NCBI GenBank assembly: GCA_964347975.1
Contig: CAYGAY010000001.1
Span: 186,001 to 250,000 of the forward strand
Origin: Bin87 sp964347975
GTDB lineage: Bacteria > Chloroflexota > Dehalococcoidia > Lucifugimonadales > UBA3495
DNA length: 64,000 nucleotides
Direction: 5' to 3'
Position 1 is the stretch's first letter. The number at the start of each line of letters is the position of its first letter. Positions 35,032 to 43,570 of this stretch are shown piece after piece. The notes beneath the pieces were generated by a model. It searched no databases and was not told where the DNA came from. It saw nothing but the letters and a program-made list of their open reading frames with translations. The translations under genes and the position numbers were made by a program.

Positions 35032-35745
35032 CTACCTCCAGCGGCGCGACTCCAGCGCCCTTATCGACAGGAACAGGAACAATGCGGTCACCGTGAGGAA
35101 ATATACGATGTGGGCTGAATCCACGATCCCGCGGTCGAAATCGTTGAAGTGGCTGGTGAACCCCAACTGGTTAAACACCGTCGCCCATACCCCCGTAACC
35201 ACGTCGCCGATGAACGAGGTCGCGTACAGCACCACCAGAATGCCGGTGCCCACGACGGCGGCGATGATCTGGTTGCTGGTTAAGGTAGAGGTGAGAATAC
35301 CCACCGCCAACGCTGCCATCCCGTACAGTACCAACCCCAGGTAGCCGGAATAAATCGGCCCCGGGTCCGGCGTCGCAAACACCAGCAGCAGCACGACATA
35401 ATATGAAGTCAGCGCCAGCAGGAATAGCAGGAACACGAAGCTGGCCAGGTATTTCCCCAGGATAACCTCCCAGTCCCGGACCGGGGACGTCAACAACAAT
35501 TCGATTGTCCCCAGCTTCTGCTCTTCGGCCAGCAACCGCATCGTCAGAGCCGGCGCCAGGGGTATCAGCAGGAACGTCGCCCCCTGGAAAAAATTGCTCA
35601 GCGACGCTTCGGGAAACGGGTTTCCCAGATCGCGCACGAAGAAAAACCCGCTCAGCGCCATAAAGATAAGCGCCACGATGTAGGCCACCGGGCTGCTGAA
35701 ATAGATCTGGATTTCCTTGAACGCCACCGCGCGGATAGTTCGCAT
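35032..35745 (-). CDS. ABC-2 type permease, GldF-like
   Basis: 237 residues with six predicted spans, starting MRTIRAVAFKEIQIYFSSPVAYI and containing ALTMRLLAEEQKLGTIELLLTSPV, the conserved cytoplasmic loop of ABC-2 permeases that contacts the ATPase. It is the membrane pore of the GldA/F/G-like transporter. It lies 6 nt after the ATPase stop and directly before the GldG-like gene. Substrate unknown. Confidence 0.9.
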   Translation of the reverse strand: MRTIRAVAFKEIQIYFSSPVAYIVALIFMALSGFFFVRDLGNPFPEASLSNFFQGATFLLIPLAPALTMRLLAEEQKLGTIELLLTSPVRDWEVILGKYLASFVFLLFLLALTSYYVVLLLVFATPDPGPIYSGYLGLVLYGMAALAVGILTSTLTSNQIIAAVVGTGILVVLYATSFIGDVVTGVWATVFNQLGFTSHFNDFDRGIVDSAHIVYFLTVTALFLFLSIRALESRRWR

Positions 35746-35751
35746 GGTTTT

Positions 35752-36780
35752 TTAGTCCGACCACTCCGTGTCGTCTTCCGATGTAGTGACCCGCAGGAAT
35801 ATCTCCTCCAGGCTCATGCTGCTCATCTGCATACTGAGCAGGCTCCATCCGTTGCTGACCACGGTTCGCGATATTTCATCTCGCAGGTCCCGACCTTCCC
35901 GGAACTTGACGCGATATGCGTTGATGCCAGGCCGCGGATGGTGCGTTACTTCAGTCGCCCCATCAATGCCGCGCAGCACCGGCAGCACCTCCGCCGGCGG
36001 CCCGCCTATCTCCACTTCCAGCTGCTCCACTCCCCGCAGGTGTTGCGCCAGGTTGTTCGGCGTGTCCGCCGCCACGATGTGCCCCTCGTGGATGATCAGC
36101 ACCCGCTCGCAGATCATGCTGACTTCCGGCAGGATGTGGCTGCTCAGCACCACCGTCTGCTCCCGCCCCAGGTCCTGAATCAAACTGCGGGTTTCCACCA
36201 CCTGTATCGGGTCGATGCCGATGGTGGGTTCGTCCAGCACCAGCACTTCCGGCTCGTGCAGAATGGCTTGCGCAATCCCCACTCGTTGCCGGAATCCCTT
36301 GGATAGTTTGCCAATCAGCGTCTTGCTGTAATCCTGCAAACGGCAAACGTCTATCACGTCGTCAATGCGCGACTTGACCCGGCGCCCCCTCATTCCCCGC
36401 AGGGTGCCCATGTACTTCAGGTAGCTGGTCACCGTCATTTCCGTGTGTAGCGGAACTGATTCGGGCAGGTAGCCGACCCGCTTGCGCACTTCCAGGGATT
36501 TCTCCACCACGTCGTACCCGCCCAAAGTGACCGTCCCCCGGGTCGGTGGCATAAACCCGGTGAGAATGCGCATGGTTGTGGTCTTGCCGGCGCCGTTCGG
36601 CCCCAGAAAACCCAAGACCTCTCCTCGTTGGACGGTGAAGTTCACGTTCTCTACTGCCGGCATCGGCCCGTAGTAATGTGTGAGGTCGCGAACCTCTATC
36701 ATCGCGTCGGGTTCACCCCCACCCGTCACATCCACGGGTTCCGGGTCGATTTCCAGGCGATTTTCTGCTTCTATTGCCAT
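35752..36780 (-). CDS. ABC transporter ATP-binding protein, GldA-like
   Basis: 342 residues. Walker A LGPNGAGKTTT, signature LSKGFRQRVGIAQAI, Walker B VLVLDEPTIGIDP and H-loop VVLSSHIL are complete, so it should hydrolyse ATP. A C-terminal extension of about 100 residues (from about 235) resembles the regulatory tail of GldA/NodI-type ATPases. First gene of the four-gene minus-strand cassette ATPase-permease-GldG-DUF4340. It is divergent from the polyamine genes. Confidence 0.93.
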   Translation of the reverse strand: MAIEAENRLEIDPEPVDVTGGGEPDAMIEVRDLTHYYGPMPAVENVNFTVQRGEVLGFLGPNGAGKTTTMRILTGFMPPTRGTVTLGGYDVVEKSLEVRKRVGYLPESVPLHTEMTVTSYLKYMGTLRGMRGRRVKSRIDDVIDVCRLQDYSKTLIGKLSKGFRQRVGIAQAILHEPEVLVLDEPTIGIDPIQVVETRSLIQDLGREQTVVLSSHILPEVSMICERVLIIHEGHIVAADTPNNLAQHLRGVEQLEVEIGGPPAEVLPVLRGIDGATEVTHHPRPGINAYRVKFREGRDLRDEISRTVVSNGWSLLSMQMSSMSLEEIFLRVTTSEDDTEWSD

Positions 36781-36907
36781 GGCAGATCCGAGTTTTAGGG
36801 CTGCATCTCGACGGCCGCCAAGTTTCCTTGACTGGCATACGCCAGCGCCGGGTCAATGGATTGGCGACCCCGGCGCCGGCGGCGTTTGACTGCTCGATTT
36901 TCACCCT

Positions 36908-36936
36908 TTGAATTGGCGTGGCGGCTATGATATTCT
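36908..36936 (+). promoter_or_regulatory. Promoter of the AdoMet decarboxylase gene
   Basis: TTGAAT (36908-36913), 17 nt, TATTCT (36931-36936). It would start the RNA near 36943 and leave a leader of about 70 nt before the start codon at 37014. Confidence 0.55.
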
Positions 36937-36964
36937 ATGCGTCGCATTTTCACAAGACGGCGCG

Positions 36965-36992
36965 GCCCCGTCCCTGCGGGGCTTATTTTATC
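36965..36992 (+). promoter_or_regulatory. Attenuator-like leader hairpin before speD
   Basis: GCCCCG-TCCCTG-CGGGGC (36965-36982), followed at once by TTATTTTAT, resembles an intrinsic terminator placed inside the leader, before a GGAGG at about 36996-37000. It could form an attenuator or riboswitch expression platform. No known riboswitch aptamer is recognised. Confidence 0.4.
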
Positions 36993-37013
36993 GGTGGAGG
37001 GCCAGACGGCAGG

Positions 37014-37442
37014 ATGCATCTGATCATCGACGGATTTGGCGGTGACGCCAGCATGATGTGGGACACCGCCCGGTTGCGTGAGTTCCTCGACGAGTACCCG
37101 GCCAACCTCGGAATGACCAAAATCACCAAACCCGAGGTCCTGGAATACCACGGTCCCAACCCCGCCGACGGTGGCATATCGGGCTTCGTCATCATCGCCG
37201 AAAGCCACATCAGCGTCCATACCTTCCCCCATCGCGACTACGTGAACATCGACGTCTTTTCCTGCAAGTCCTTCGACCACGAGCAGGCGTTGGCCGACGC
37301 CCGTTCCCTGTTCAATCTGCGGCAAGTCAAAACCTGGTTGCTGGACCGCGGCCTGGAATGGCTCGATGCCGACCAGGGATCCCGCGAAACCCGGCGCCAG
37401 CGCGCCGCGCTCCAAGCCGCCGCCGTCGGCCCTGCCACGTAA
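37014..37442 (+). CDS. speD: S-adenosylmethionine decarboxylase proenzyme
   Basis: 142-residue prokaryotic (class 1B) AdoMet decarboxylase, supplying the aminopropyl group for spermidine. It opens MHLIIDGFGGD and has the self-cleavage site AESHISVHTFP, where the chain splits before Ser64 to form the pyruvoyl cofactor. NIDVFSC carries the conserved Cys. ATG 37014 is used because the upstream frame overlaps the promoter and leader hairpin. The agmatinase gene follows after a repeat, pointing to polyamine synthesis. Spermidine synthase is not in the window. Confidence 0.93.
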   Translation: MHLIIDGFGGDASMMWDTARLREFLDEYPANLGMTKITKPEVLEYHGPNPADGGISGFVIIAESHISVHTFPHRDYVNIDVFSCKSFDHEQALADARSLFNLRQVKTWLLDRGLEWLDADQGSRETRRQRAALQAAAVGPAT

Positions 37443-37553
37443 AACCTCGGCAGCAGCGCCCCGTCATTCCGGCAACTCTCTCGTCATCCCGGCGAAAGAA
37501 CGTCACCCCGTACTTGATACGGGGCCGGAATCCAGCAACGCCTGATTACGCAA

Positions 37554-37627
37554 CTCATGCGTACCCACTTTGTCATTCGCCCGCCTGCGGCAAGCGTGGA
37601 ATGACAACTTAAGTGGGTACGCATGAG
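37554..37627 (+). repeat. Short MITE-like element with 17-bp terminal inverted repeats
   Basis: Ends are CTCATGCGTACCCACTT (37554-37570) and its perfect complement (37611-37627). Inside is a second inverted repeat, TTGTCATTC / GAATGACAA. The whole 74 bp can fold into one hairpin. The right end contains the ATG used by the next gene. Longer relatives lie at 47891-47960, 55896-56073 and 60054-60257. An imperfect GAAA-loop repeat interrupted by a CCCCGTACTTGATACGGGG insert stands just upstream (37459-37540). Confidence 0.75.
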
Positions 37628-38522
37628 AACTACGCCAACCTTGACTCCTCCTGTCCCCTGGACGCCTGCTAATTTTCTGTCCCTGCCTCCCGAACAGGCC
37701 GCCTTGGCCACGGCGGCGGCGGTTCTGCTCCCCGTCCCCATCGACAGTACCACGTCCTTTCGCAGCGGGGCGCGCTACGGCCCCGCCGCCCTCATCGCCG
37801 CGTCCACCGCCCTGGAGGACTACGACCTGGAGCTGGACATTGACGTGGCCGAGTTGGGCATACACACCGCGCCACCGCTGGAGCCCCACGTAGGCAACCC
37901 ACAGCAGATGGTGGAGCGCGTGCGGGCCGCGGTGTCCCACTATGCCGCCACCGGCAAGCTGACCGGCGTCATCGGCGGCGACCACTCGGCGGCCATCGGC
38001 TCTGCCCTGGCCCACCTGGAACGGCATCCCGACTTGTCCGTCCTTTTCATTGACGCCCACGCTGACTTGCGCGACGAATACCAGGGGACGGCATGGGGAC
38101 ATGGATCGACGGCGCGGCGGATTGTCGAGCATTGCCCCATTACCCTGGTAGGCGTGAGGACGCTCGCGCTGGAGGAGCGGGACTACATCGCTGCTGAGAA
38201 TATTCCCGCCTGCTACTGGCCGCCATCGAGCGCCGACTACATAGCGGACATAATCAGCGGGTTGAGCGCCAGGGTGTACGTCAGCGTTGACCTGGACGTT
38301 CTGGACCCGTCGGAAATGGCGGCGGTGGGCACGCCGGAGCCGGGCGGGATGCGCTGGCTGGAGTTGCTTGCGCTGCTGCGTCGAGTGGCCCAGGAACGGC
38401 GCATTGTCGGGTTTGACGTATGCGAATTGGCCCCCAACGAAGGCCCGCCCGCCCATTCCTACACCGCAGCCAAGCTGGTGTACAAAATCATCGCTTATGC
38501 TGTTGCCCAGGGAACGGCCTGA
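37623..38522 (+). CDS. speB: Agmatinase / ureohydrolase family
   Basis: 299-residue manganese enzyme of the arginase-agmatinase family. All metal ligands are present: GGDHSAAIG (about residue 119), DAHADLRDEY and SVDLDVLDPSEM. Next to AdoMet decarboxylase, agmatinase (agmatine to putrescine plus urea) is more likely than arginase. The start ATG lies inside the right end of the MITE-like repeat; no other ATG occurs for about 90 codons, so the repeat seems to have supplied the start, unless a GTG or TTG is used. Confidence 0.88.
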   Translation: MRTTPTLTPPVPWTPANFLSLPPEQAALATAAAVLLPVPIDSTTSFRSGARYGPAALIAASTALEDYDLELDIDVAELGIHTAPPLEPHVGNPQQMVERVRAAVSHYAATGKLTGVIGGDHSAAIGSALAHLERHPDLSVLFIDAHADLRDEYQGTAWGHGSTARRIVEHCPITLVGVRTLALEERDYIAAENIPACYWPPSSADYIADIISGLSARVYVSVDLDVLDPSEMAAVGTPEPGGMRWLELLALLRRVAQERRIVGFDVCELAPNEGPPAHSYTAAKLVYKIIAYAVAQGTA

Positions 38523-38546
38523 CCTCTCACTTGTCACTTGCGACAT

Positions 38547-38780
38547 CTACGCGTCGTCGGCTTGCGACAGATACCGCAGCGCCAAGCCAACAGCGAAAAA
38601 ACTGCCGCTGGCGGTTAGCATGGTGAAGTCCAAGTCGTCGCACTCACCGCACGCGAATGACGGAAATGCCCGCGACAGCAGTATTGCGGACGCGCCCAAG
38701 GACACCGTACCCAAGTCTTTGCCCCCTTGTCGCAGCAGGGCCGAAATCCGCTCCAGCGTGCGCCTAAACTTCGCTTTCAT
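38547..38780 (-). CDS. Small membrane protein, unknown
   Basis: 77 residues, MKAKFRRTLERISALLRQGG at the N-terminus, then two weakly hydrophobic stretches (LGTVSLGASAILLSRAF and FTMLTASGSFFAVGLALRY) with CGEC between them. Its start lies inside the end of the upstream small gene (17-nt overlap), suggesting translational coupling. No family recognised. The open frame extends upstream, but only this part looks like protein. Confidence 0.5.
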   Translation of the reverse strand: MKAKFRRTLERISALLRQGGKDLGTVSLGASAILLSRAFPSFACGECDDLDFTMLTASGSFFAVGLALRYLSQADDA

Positions 38781-39012
38781 TGCGCGTCCGGAAGGCCGCC
38801 ACAATTGCCACTGCGATAACGCCCGCCGACATAACCGTGCCGGTATAGCCGATAATGAGGGCAGATTGCAGTAGCATATAGCGCGGCGGGTTAAACACGC
38901 CCCATCCCAGCTGGTCACCAATTACCAGCAGCCAGCACAGGGGGAAGAAAACCAGCATAAAACCAACAACGCCATTGCCGTTATTGACCCGTTGCCTGCT
39001 CTGATTCTCCAT
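38764..39012 (-). CDS. Small two-span membrane protein, unknown
   Basis: 82 residues from MENQSRQRVNNG, with two transmembrane segments (VVGFMLVFFPLCWLLVIGDQ and LLQSALIIGYTGTVMSAGVI with more after it). GGAGG lies about 8 nt before the ATG at 39012, which fixes the start. The pair with the overlapping gene downstream may form a small membrane complex. No family recognised. Confidence 0.6.
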   Translation of the reverse strand: MENQSRQRVNNGNGVVGFMLVFFPLCWLLVIGDQLGWGVFNPPRYMLLQSALIIGYTGTVMSAGVIAVAIVAAFRTRNESEV

Positions 39013-39189
39013 GATCTGACCTCCGCAACCAGCTTGGTAGAAATTATACCTCAATTCGCTCCCGACTTTGGGCGCCTTCTCTCCTTCCTTGACAACCCCA
39101 ACTCCCCAACCCTAAAATCCCGGCATTCAGCGCGCCTGCGCACTCTCATCAGAACCACCATTGTCGCGTCGTCGGCGCAAGGAGTACCC

Positions 39190-40383
39190 ATGCCACAGCA
39201 ATGGCCCACCGTTCACTACAAGGAAGAAGGGATGCGGGAGGGCATGCAGATTGAGGACGCCAACATCTCTGTTGACGACAAAGTTGAGCTCCTCGATATG
39301 CTGTCCGAAACCGGCCTCAACAGCATCGTCGTCGGTTCCTTTGTCAGTCCCCGGTGGACGCCCCAGATGGAGCGTATCGACGAAATCGTTCAGAAGTTCA
39401 CTCCCCGGGTCGGCGTCACCTACACCGCCCTCGCCCTCAACGCCCGCGGCGTCGAGCGCGCCCGCGCTTACTCGCCACCGCTGACCATCGAGCGCGACGC
39501 CTACCCCCGCCTTTCCTGCCACCTCTGCGATGTGTTCGCCCGGCGCAACACCAACCGCAGCCAGATGCAGGAGATGGAACGCTGGCCCGCCATTATCGCC
39601 CAGGCTCAGGAAATGGGCATCACCGAGGCCGGCATCGGCTGCAATGCCTCCTGGGGTTCCAACTTCCTCGGCGAGTTCCCCGTCGCAAGCCTGATGACCC
39701 TGCTGGAATACCAGCACGGCCTTTGGGACGAAGCCGGCATCAACGTCCGCAGCTGCTCCATGGGCGACCCCATGAGCCACTGCACGCCGGCCAAGGTTGA
39801 GGAGAGCATCGTCCGCGTCAAGGAGCGCTGGCCGGAAATCAACCACTTCCGCCTGCATCTGCACAATGGCCGCAACATGGCCATCGCCTCCGCCTACGCC
39901 GCCGTGCGTGTGCTGGGCCCTGAGGATACCCTTGAACTGGACGGCACCATCGGCGGATTCGGCGGCTGCCCCTACTGCGGCAACGGGCGCGCCACCGGCA
40001 TGGCTCCCACCGAAGACCTGCTCCACATGATGGAAGACATGGGTATCCCCACCGGCGTCAATATCGACAAGCTCATCGACTGCGTTTGGGCCGCCGAGCG
40101 CATCATCGGCCGCGAACTCTACGGCCACGTCTCCAAGGCCGGACCGCGCCCCCGCGCCGGCGCCGGCAACCTCTACGACATCAACATGCCCTTCGTGGAA
40201 ACCCTGGAACAGGCCACCCACTTCAAGAAGGGCGAGCAGATGTACGAAGGCGGCCTCTACCCCTACCGCGAGCCCGTAACCAGCCCCTACCGCGACCGCG
40301 TTGACCAGGGCCTCCCCGCCTTCGGCGAAGCCCCCAACGAATTCCCCTGGAACCAGGACTGGCTCCCCAAAGCAGACGACTAG
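39190..40383 (+). CDS. HMG-CoA lyase-like (pyruvate carboxyltransferase superfamily) enzyme
   Basis: 397-residue TIM-barrel protein of the DRE-TIM/HMGL superfamily, which makes or breaks C-C bonds next to a carboxylate or CoA thioester. It begins with HYKEEGMREGMQIED (the DRE-like catalytic start), has SCHLCDVFARRNTNRS, the metal motif LHLHNGRN, and the glycine loop GFGGCPYCGNGR with two cysteines near the active site. GGAG precedes ATG 39190. Compared with HMG-CoA lyase the chain is about 100 residues longer. The substrate cannot be named. No close operon partner. Confidence 0.82.
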   Translation: MPQQWPTVHYKEEGMREGMQIEDANISVDDKVELLDMLSETGLNSIVVGSFVSPRWTPQMERIDEIVQKFTPRVGVTYTALALNARGVERARAYSPPLTIERDAYPRLSCHLCDVFARRNTNRSQMQEMERWPAIIAQAQEMGITEAGIGCNASWGSNFLGEFPVASLMTLLEYQHGLWDEAGINVRSCSMGDPMSHCTPAKVEESIVRVKERWPEINHFRLHLHNGRNMAIASAYAAVRVLGPEDTLELDGTIGGFGGCPYCGNGRATGMAPTEDLLHMMEDMGIPTGVNIDKLIDCVWAAERIIGRELYGHVSKAGPRPRAGAGNLYDINMPFVETLEQATHFKKGEQMYEGGLYPYREPVTSPYRDRVDQGLPAFGEAPNEFPWNQDWLPKADD

Positions 40384-40409
40384 CGCAGTCGCAATAGTCG
40401 GCAACGCGC

Positions 40410-40456
40410 CGCCGGCCCGCTTAACCCCACTTATCGAGGGCGTAAGCGGGCCGGCG
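40410..40456 (+). terminator. Long hairpin after the HMGL-like gene
   Basis: CGCCGGCCCGCTTA (40410-40423) pairs perfectly with TAAGCGGGCCGGCG (40443-40456), a 14-bp stem with a 19-nt loop, 27 nt after the stop codon. No T-run follows, so it may be a stabilising or Rho-linked hairpin. Confidence 0.5.
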
Positions 40457-40485
40457 TCAATCTATGCGTGCGCCCGCTCGAAGCC

Positions 40486-42690
40486 ATGAGCTCGGACACT
40501 CAGCTTAAGTGCGGCCGTTGCGGCCGTAATCGGTGGTCACAGGACGGCGTATGCCCGGCGTGCGGTTACGCAGTAGTCATCTCCATCACCGCAACCTCCA
40601 CTGTGGACCGGGAAGATGACGGACCGGAAGCCCAGACCCCTACGCGCCCGCCGTGGCTTCTGTTGTTGCTCGGCGGTGTCGTAGCGATAGCGCTGGCACA
40701 GTTATCCTTCGGACTGTCCTCGTCAACAACCCTTCCTGCCGTTGGCGTGGTTTCGATAGTGTTGGGAGTGGCTCTTATTGCAGCATACGCCTCCCTCGTC
40801 AATCACCGTACCCCCGGCGAAAAGGCTCCGAATAGCCAATCCCAAAATACGGCCGGGATCCCGCCCACCCAAAAATATCGAGAGGCGCTTGCCGGTGCGA
40901 TGGAAGCCTTGCGCAACAACGAGGTCCGCTGGGCTGGCCCGGTCGTCGGCATCGTGTTGCTGCCCGTACTGTTGTTTCGAGTATGGGGCGATAGAGGCGA
41001 TATTTGGGATTTGCTGATCTGGTGCGCCACTATCGTCGCTTTTGGGGTCTTCTTCGCGCCATCCGGTTCTGGCCCAGCCCACGACAAACTTGGCGACGCC
41101 GGCGGCTGGATCCGTGGTTGGCTCCGCCAGCGTTCCCAACGCTTCGCCGTCGCCGCCCGTCGCCGCTCCGGGGATCTGCTTCCCCTGCTCGCAATCTTGC
41201 TGGTCTATTGCGTCATCGCCATGCCCAACCTCACCGCGTGGCGCTACTCCGCCCTCGGGGACGAGTACCTGTTCTACGAACACGCCTCCCGGGTGCTGGA
41301 GGATGGCATATTCCACCCCTTCAGCCAGGAAGGGGTGCACGGTCACCACCCACAACTGAACACGATCTACAAAGCCGCGATAATGTGGCTGTTCGGCGAT
41401 GGTCACTTCGGCTGGAAAATGTCCGGTGTGGTTTCGATGTCCCTGGCCACTGCCGGCATCTATGTCCTGGGATATCTCCTGTACTCGCGTTCTGCCGCCG
41501 TCCTGGCCGCTGGGCTATTTGCGGCGAGCCACTACCTGCTTGGATTGGCTAACGCCGGCTCCAACCACATTGACGCCCTGCCACCCACCGTTTGGGCCCT
41601 GGCGTTCTTCATAATGGGTCTGCGCTCAAAAAATCCCGTCTGGCTGTATATCGCAGGAGTCGTGGTTGGTCTGGGCTTCTACTTTCATTATTCGGCGCGC
41701 ATTACCGGAGTGGTCCTGCTGCTGACCGCCCTGGCCGCGGTCAAGCCTCGACAGCTCCTCGCATTTTGGCCCGTAATCCTCGGCTTCATGCTGACTGCCT
41801 GGCCCACGGTGTTAGTCGCCCCGGCAGACATAGTCACCAAAATGCTGGCTCAATCCGTCGGCGGTTACTCGGAAGCTGTATCTGGGCCGGTTGCCCAACG
41901 CCTTTTCAACAACTTGGCAATCAATTTGCCAGCATTTCATTTCAATCAAGATAGCCACTCATACGTCGGTGGCCCGCTGCTCGACCCGGTGACGGGTACC
42001 CTTGCCGCCGTCGGCTTGGGTCTCGCGATAGGGACTGCCGGCCGGCTTGCTTCTATCGTGCCGCTCGTCTGGATTCTGCTTGCATTCGCCGCAACCGGCC
42101 TGGTCTCGCCCTATCCGGCCACGGCCATCACTCGTCTGTTTCCCTTGGTTGGGCCCCTGGCGCTGTTGGCTGGGGCCGCTGCTGCCAGCCTTTTGGATCT
42201 GCTCCCCCCTCGGGTTAGGACGGACTCGCTCCGGCGTTTGCTTCCGGTGGTTTGGGCGGTCTTTTTGGTCATTGTACTGGCCCTCAATGCCAGTCAGTCG
42301 TGGTCTGCTACTCACCGGGATTACCACTACACTGCTGAAGCGCTGTCGGTAGGCGCTTCGCGCTACCGGCACTGCGATAACTCTGTTGACCGGGCCATGT
42401 TCATCGGCGCCGGCCCGGGTTCGACATTGGAATCCGCACTGGCCAGCTACCACCCCGAATCCCAGTCTCACCCTCGCCGGATCTATCCCGAATGGCCGCC
42501 GGATGCGCCGCTCCCTGAACCCACTCCCCATTGCGTGATATTCGTCGATCCAAACTCTCCCAACGCTCGGGCCCTCCAGGCGTCGCTCAAGAACCGTTAC
42601 CCTGGTGGCGCACTGTACGTTTTCACCACTCCCTCGGGCAAGAGCCGGATCGAATACTTCCATCTCGCCGGAGCGCCGGGCGCTCAATAA
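40486..42690 (+). CDS. ArnT/GT39-like membrane glycosyltransferase with N-terminal zinc ribbon
   Basis: 734 residues from ATG 40486 (a GTG six codons earlier is possible). It starts with a small zinc ribbon, KCGRCGRNRW...CPACGYAV (two CxxC). Two hydrophobic helices and a linker follow, then the many-span GT-C core: LGDEYLFYEHASRVLEDG carries the catalytic acidic residues of the first loop, followed by HGHHPQLNTIY and at least eight spans, and a short exported tail. GT39 enzymes use a polyprenyl-phosphate sugar to modify protein or lipid outside the membrane. The zinc ribbon is an unusual addition. Confidence 0.8.
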   Translation: MSSDTQLKCGRCGRNRWSQDGVCPACGYAVVISITATSTVDREDDGPEAQTPTRPPWLLLLLGGVVAIALAQLSFGLSSSTTLPAVGVVSIVLGVALIAAYASLVNHRTPGEKAPNSQSQNTAGIPPTQKYREALAGAMEALRNNEVRWAGPVVGIVLLPVLLFRVWGDRGDIWDLLIWCATIVAFGVFFAPSGSGPAHDKLGDAGGWIRGWLRQRSQRFAVAARRRSGDLLPLLAILLVYCVIAMPNLTAWRYSALGDEYLFYEHASRVLEDGIFHPFSQEGVHGHHPQLNTIYKAAIMWLFGDGHFGWKMSGVVSMSLATAGIYVLGYLLYSRSAAVLAAGLFAASHYLLGLANAGSNHIDALPPTVWALAFFIMGLRSKNPVWLYIAGVVVGLGFYFHYSARITGVVLLLTALAAVKPRQLLAFWPVILGFMLTAWPTVLVAPADIVTKMLAQSVGGYSEAVSGPVAQRLFNNLAINLPAFHFNQDSHSYVGGPLLDPVTGTLAAVGLGLAIGTAGRLASIVPLVWILLAFAATGLVSPYPATAITRLFPLVGPLALLAGAAAASLLDLLPPRVRTDSLRRLLPVVWAVFLVIVLALNASQSWSATHRDYHYTAEALSVGASRYRHCDNSVDRAMFIGAGPGSTLESALASYHPESQSHPRRIYPEWPPDAPLPEPTPHCVIFVDPNSPNARALQASLKNRYPGGALYVFTTPSGKSRIEYFHLAGAPGAQ

Positions 42691-42706
42691 TGCCAGTCCC
42701 GGAGGT

Positions 42707-43306
42707 TTAGCTTTGCCCGTCCACCTCGAACTCATAGATGTTCAGCAATTCGCCCTCGCTCATAATCTGCAATATGGCCGTGCCCGTGCCGCATCCCACC
42801 AGGTAGAACCGGCTGTACGTCTCTACGCCGGGTTCCGGCAGGATCATCGTTAGCCTGGTATCCCCTTCCTGCGCCAACGTCACGGCGGCGCATCCGTCCT
42901 GGTCCAGCAATGCCGCGTCGTTGTGTATCACCACCGGCCAACCGCCCGGGCTGGCCGTGATCACCACCGACCGCTCCGACACCAGGTCCAGCGCATGATG
43001 CACATTGGGCGCGCTGGCTATTCCCAAACTCGATGGGTCGGGCACAATAATCGCGCCGCCGGTAGCCTCCGCCTGGACTTCTTGGTACGTCGCTATGTCG
43101 GCCCTGTCGCCGTCCGGAACCGGGCCTGCCGCCCCGTTGCCGTGGTCCTCCAGGTCCGGCGACGGGTACACGATGCCGCCCCCGTGTGCGCAGGCTCCCA
43201 GCGCCATCGTTAGCATCAACGCCAGCGCCAGCTTCACGCCCGTTCCAACCGTGAACATCCGCGGCCGGAGACCCCGTGATGCACGCGCGCTCTTCGGTAA
43301 TCTCAT
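42707..43306 (-). CDS. Putative lipoprotein, unknown function
   Basis: 199 residues with a lipoprotein signal ending TMALGAC (start at 43306, or at the inner ATG 43258 that gives MFTVGTGVKLALALML). The mature part is beta-rich (GGWPVVIHNDAALLDQDG, GDTRLTMILPEPGVETYSRFYLVGCGTGTAILQIM) and may be an immunoglobulin-like or small sandwich domain with two cysteines. No family recognised. The gene converges on the glycosyltransferase. Confidence 0.72.
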   Translation of the reverse strand: MRLPKSARASRGLRPRMFTVGTGVKLALALMLTMALGACAHGGGIVYPSPDLEDHGNGAAGPVPDGDRADIATYQEVQAEATGGAIIVPDPSSLGIASAPNVHHALDLVSERSVVITASPGGWPVVIHNDAALLDQDGCAAVTLAQEGDTRLTMILPEPGVETYSRFYLVGCGTGTAILQIMSEGELLNIYEFEVDGQS

Positions 43307-43381
43307 TGTGCGATTTATCCAATGCGGTTCCAGTCAAAAAAGGGGCCGGGTCATCCAACCCGGCCCCCAGCAAACCTCATG

Positions 43382-43570
43382 CTATTCCGCTGCCCTGGAA
43401 TTGCTGCTCCACGCGCTGGTCAGAACCGCCGCTGCTATCGCCACGATAACCGTCGCCGCAATTCCGTCTTTGCGCAGGTCATCCCGCACATCAATGGAAA
43501 CCGATTTGACAGCAACACTCGCTCGGTGAAACATATCTGTAAAATGGGCCAATATGCCGCCGCTCATCAA
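43382..43570 (-). CDS. Small single-span membrane protein, unknown
   Basis: 62 residues with one hydrophobic segment near the end (IAATVIVAIAAAVLTSAW). The ATG overlaps the stop of the upstream gene by 4 nt (ATGA), so the two are translationally coupled. The N-terminal part (HFTDMFHRASVAVKSVSID) looks amphipathic. No family recognised. Confidence 0.5.
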   Translation of the reverse strand: MMSGGILAHFTDMFHRASVAVKSVSIDVRDDLRKDGIAATVIVAIAAAVLTSAWSSNSRAAE

